Origin: Draconibacterium orientale
GTDB taxonomy: Bacteria > Bacteroidota > Bacteroidia > Bacteroidales > UBA12170
Length of the DNA stretch: 8,677 nucleotides
NCBI GenBank assembly: GCA_020718315.1
Contig: DYSK01000092.1
Coordinates: 1 to 8,677 of the forward strand
Reading direction: 5' to 3'
The notes below the pieces were generated by a model, which worked only from the letters and a program-made list of their open reading frames with translations, was not told where the DNA came from and made no database searches. The position numbers were made by a program, and so were the translations under genes. Positions within the stretch are counted from its first letter, which is position 1, and each line of letters begins with the position of its first letter. Positions 7,005-8,677 of this stretch are shown here, one piece after another.

Positions 7005-7034
7005 CAAATATACAAAAAGAACAAGGCCGTGCAA
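7005..7034 (-). promoter_or_regulatory. Promoter of the four-gene sensor operon
   Basis: On the minus strand TTG (7034..7032) is followed after exactly 19 nt by TATATTTG (7012..7005). This is a good match to the Bacteroidota pattern TTG/TTTG, 19-21 nt, TAnnTTTG. A start near 6999 would leave a leader of only about 10 nt before the ATG at 6988. That leader has no Shine-Dalgarno-like purine run. The -33 element lies in the loop of the upstream gene's terminator hairpin. Confidence 0.7.
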
Positions 7035-7048
7035 GAGCGCGGCCTTGT
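7012..7048 (-). terminator. Intrinsic terminator of the lipoprotein gene
   Basis: ACAAGGCCG (7021-7029) pairs perfectly with CGGCCTTGT (7040-7048). A wobble and one more pair tighten the loop to CAAGAG (7032-7037), giving an 11-step, GC-rich stem. On the minus strand it is followed by TCTTTTTGT, a U-tract. It starts 18 nt past the lipoprotein stop codon. This is the strongest terminator in the window, and it works in this orientation only, since the other side lacks a U-tract. Confidence 0.88.
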
Positions 7049-7066
7049 CGGGAAATATGAGGAGAA

Positions 7067-7957
7067 TTAGTTTCCTAGTGCAACGCGAGTTCCAAGTTCA
7101 ATTACTTCAGTAACACCATTGATTGTTACTTCTGCAAGATTGTCGCAGGTGCCATCACCATAATCAATTGTGATTTCAGTACCATCGGCTTTCAAAATAT
7201 TTACGATACCGGAAACATAAAAACGGAAACAACTTTCTTGATAAATTCTAACAAGAGGCTCCACTATCTCAGAACTGAAAGCAGCTCCATCGGCAGTTTC
7301 TCCATTCGAGAAGCCTGTTACTTCCACTTTGTTGTCGGCAAATCCCCATGTATCAGCACCTTCCGAAATAAAACGAGTTTTTTCAGAATGCCAAAGAATA
7401 GTGCCACTTCCATCGGCTAAAATAATTGAGCCGTCGGTTACAAATGTGCTGGTATAGGTTCTGTCTTCGTTGAAAGCACCGCTATAGGTTTTTGTTCCGG
7501 TCAATTGATTGTCGTCAACAAAATAGTTTTCGAAAGTATAAGTTGCTGTAACAGGACCTGTAAAATAGAATCCAGTACGAACAATAATAATTTTTCCTCT
7601 GCGTAGTTTGCCATCTGGGCCTTCGCAATTTGCAGCACCAAAATCAATGGTAGTCGTTCTGGTTGTTCCACTGAATACGCGTGTAACGGTTACACAATCG
7701 GATAGACGATAGTTGAACGTTGTTTCGGTCGATTTGTCAGATGTAGTAAATTCTACTTCTTCACCAATTTCAACTACTTCGTCGAAAAGATCAGTTGCCA
7801 TTGTTTCGTCTTGAATCTGAGCTAAAGCTTCGTCTTCGGTAAGATCCATCGAATCATCTGTTTTGTTACACGATGAAATGATTGAAATAGAAAATACCAT
7901 CGTTAGAACGATGAGTAGATTCATGCTTAATTTTTGAATGTTTTTTGTTGTTTTCAT
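7067..7957 (-). CDS. Probable surface lipoprotein with two cysteine-pair modules
   Basis: This is a 296-residue envelope protein with a lipoprotein signal: basic start, hydrophobic segment 13-27 and lipobox SIISSC, so Cys30 is the lipidated residue. The next residues, NKTDDSMD, resemble the Lys/Asp-rich lipoprotein export signal that directs Bacteroidota lipoproteins to the cell surface. After an acidic linker (about 38-70) the rest is Thr-rich and probably all beta. It contains two similar modules: a cysteine, 22 or 27 residues, then TIDFGAANC (103-111) or TIDYGDGTC (263-271). The pairs are Cys88-Cys111 and Cys243-Cys271, good candidates for disulfides. I do not recognise a named family and no catalytic motif is visible; binding or structural roles are possible. 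The gene stands alone: 187 nt of leader with an 11-bp inverted repeat upstream, and a strong terminator downstream. Confidence 0.85.
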   Translation of the reverse strand: MKTTKNIQKLSMNLLIVLTMVFSISIISSCNKTDDSMDLTEDEALAQIQDETMATDLFDEVVEIGEEVEFTTSDKSTETTFNYRLSDCVTVTRVFSGTTRTTTIDFGAANCEGPDGKLRRGKIIIVRTGFYFTGPVTATYTFENYFVDDNQLTGTKTYSGAFNEDRTYTSTFVTDGSIILADGSGTILWHSEKTRFISEGADTWGFADNKVEVTGFSNGETADGAAFSSEIVEPLVRIYQESCFRFYVSGIVNILKADGTEITIDYGDGTCDNLAEVTINGVTEVIELGTRVALGN

Positions 7958-7994
7958 ATTTTAAGATGTTTTTAGTTAGCCGATGGAACTTCCC

Positions 7995-8033
7995 GAAAGA
8001 ATAAATGTGATGATTCAGAAATTTTATTCTTTC
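7995..8033. repeat. 11-bp perfect inverted repeat in the lipoprotein gene leader
   Basis: GAAAGAATAAA (7995-8005) and TTTATTCTTTC (8023-8033) are exact reverse complements, separated by 17 nt. After one mismatch, two further C-G pairs can extend the stem. It lies 38 nt upstream of the lipoprotein ATG and 112 nt beyond the stop of the gene before. Neither flank has a U-tract, so it is not a standard intrinsic terminator. It could be an operator for a dimeric regulator, a leader-RNA hairpin, or a 3'-end stabilising stem. No convincing TAnnTTTG box was found in the 7958-8144 gap; the best is TTTATTTG on the minus strand at 8066..8059, with one mismatch. Confidence 0.7.
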
Positions 8034-8092
8034 AGGCTTGTTTCATCTATCAAAAAATCAAATAAATTATTAACCTGATGCAATGATAAAGG

Positions 8093-8130
8093 ATGAAAAT
8101 GAAGCGAAAATGAAGAAATGAAAAAATGAT
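8093..8130. repeat. Short degenerate ATGAA-rich tract
   Basis: Four copies of ATGAA and one ATGAT occur at irregular 6-11 nt spacing in an almost purely A/G stretch just past the stop of the partial gene. It is low-complexity noncoding DNA; the minus strand is a TTCAT-rich pyrimidine tract. I see no hairpin in it. Confidence 0.4.
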
Positions 8131-8144
8131 CGGTTTCCGAAAAA

Positions 8145-8677
8145 TTAAAATTGAATCGATTGTTCTTGGGTTTTGTAACTTGAATTTAAAGGGTATAATG
8201 GGTTTTCGCTGTTCCCCAAATAGATATCGATCAAACTTTCGTAATTTTCAAAAACCTGATAATCAATAAGCTTCACTATTCCTCCATCCAGCGTTGTGAG
8301 CATTTGCAATAAACTTCCGGAGGAAGTAAATTCCTGAATTATTTCGACTGGAATTTCAGGAATATAAAAGTCGGTCGTGTTTGGACTGTAAATTGTCCAT
8401 TGAAAGTTATCAGTAGTAAATTTTATTTCAGCGATATCGTAAGCATCTGGATTGGAAAGAATCTTCGGAAATCCAGTGGCACTTGAAATGCTTAAATCGG
8501 CATTCAGCAAGGTAAAGTTGGTGATTATCTCCCGATTGTAAAACCAATTGGTAAAAGTTTGGGTGGTATTTTTAAATTGATAATTCTGAACAAAATAGCC
8601 CAATTGCCGTTCGACTGAAGGAATATACATATCAAATGTAGTGGATGGGAATAAGGAGAAATCGTCCAGATTGAAAA
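8145..8677 (-). CDS. C-terminal part of an unrecognised protein (start outside window)
   Basis: The frame stays open from the window edge to the TAA at 8147..8145, giving 176 codons plus two bases of the next. An internal ATG at 8630 is not the likely start, because the codons before it (NLDDFSLFPSTTFD) continue in the same style. The visible part is rich in aromatics, Thr, Asn and Ile, with alternating beta-like segments and few basic residues. This suits an exported or extracellular Bacteroidota protein. No cysteines, membrane helices, catalytic motifs or sorting-domain ending are visible; it finishes TQEQSIQF. I do not recognise the family. It may share a transcript with the lipoprotein gene 187 nt further on, but the inverted repeat between them argues for a boundary. 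Confidence 0.7.
   Translation of the reverse strand, partial: FNLDDFSLFPSTTFDMYIPSVERQLGYFVQNYQFKNTTQTFTNWFYNREIITNFTLLNADLSISSATGFPKILSNPDAYDIAEIKFTTDNFQWTIYSPNTTDFYIPEIPVEIIQEFTSSGSLLQMLTTLDGGIVKLIDYQVFENYESLIDIYLGNSENPLYPLNSSYKTQEQSIQF

Noticed and set aside
6794..7060. Plus-strand 88-codon frame over the small basic protein gene
   Set aside because: It reads through the terminator hairpin and promoter, and its Cys/Phe-rich start is the antisense of the Lys/Ala-rich secreted protein, which has a clear signal peptide and operon position.

Overview
The window looks like a stretch of a Bacteroidota chromosome. It is AT-rich by eye. Several upstream regions carry the phylum's TAnnTTTG -7 promoter box. 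Ribosome-binding sites are weak. One lipoprotein has an acidic stretch just after its lipid-anchored cysteine. The keto-acid dehydrogenase E1 is a single alpha-beta fusion, as is common in this phylum. An aquatic or marine member of the Bacteroidia or Flavobacteriia is plausible, but the sequence does not settle the class. Every gene I accept is on the minus strand, so transcription runs from high to low coordinates.

Layout from high to low coordinates: (1) 8145-8677 is the C-terminal end of an unrecognised protein whose start lies outside the window. (2) 7067-7957 is a probable surface lipoprotein with two cysteine-pair modules, closed by a strong intrinsic terminator. (3) 3861-6988 is a compact four-gene operon: a small very basic secreted protein, an outer-membrane beta-barrel candidate, an OmpR-type response regulator and a membrane histidine kinase. 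The gaps between them are 1 nt, 3 nt and a 14-nt overlap. (4) 2817-3749 is a YdhF-like aldo/keto reductase. (5) 561-2609 is the fused E1 component of a 2-oxo acid dehydrogenase, followed after 4 nt by a long-chain flavodoxin at 50-556. (6) 1-54 is a heptanucleotide tandem array that begins inside the flavodoxin stop codon and runs off the window.

The metabolic genes (E1, flavodoxin, aldo/keto reductase) look ordinary. The most interesting unit is the four-gene operon. The first gene encodes an exported peptide with about +14 net charge, while the kinase's extracytoplasmic sensor domain carries about -14. A barrel protein is made from the same transcript. This suggests an envelope-sensing system in which the basic peptide is a ligand, cofactor or decoy of the kinase. 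That is inference from charge and gene order; no homology search was possible. The operon's promoter is interleaved with the terminator of the gene before it: the -33 TTG falls in the hairpin loop and the -7 box directly follows the U-tract.
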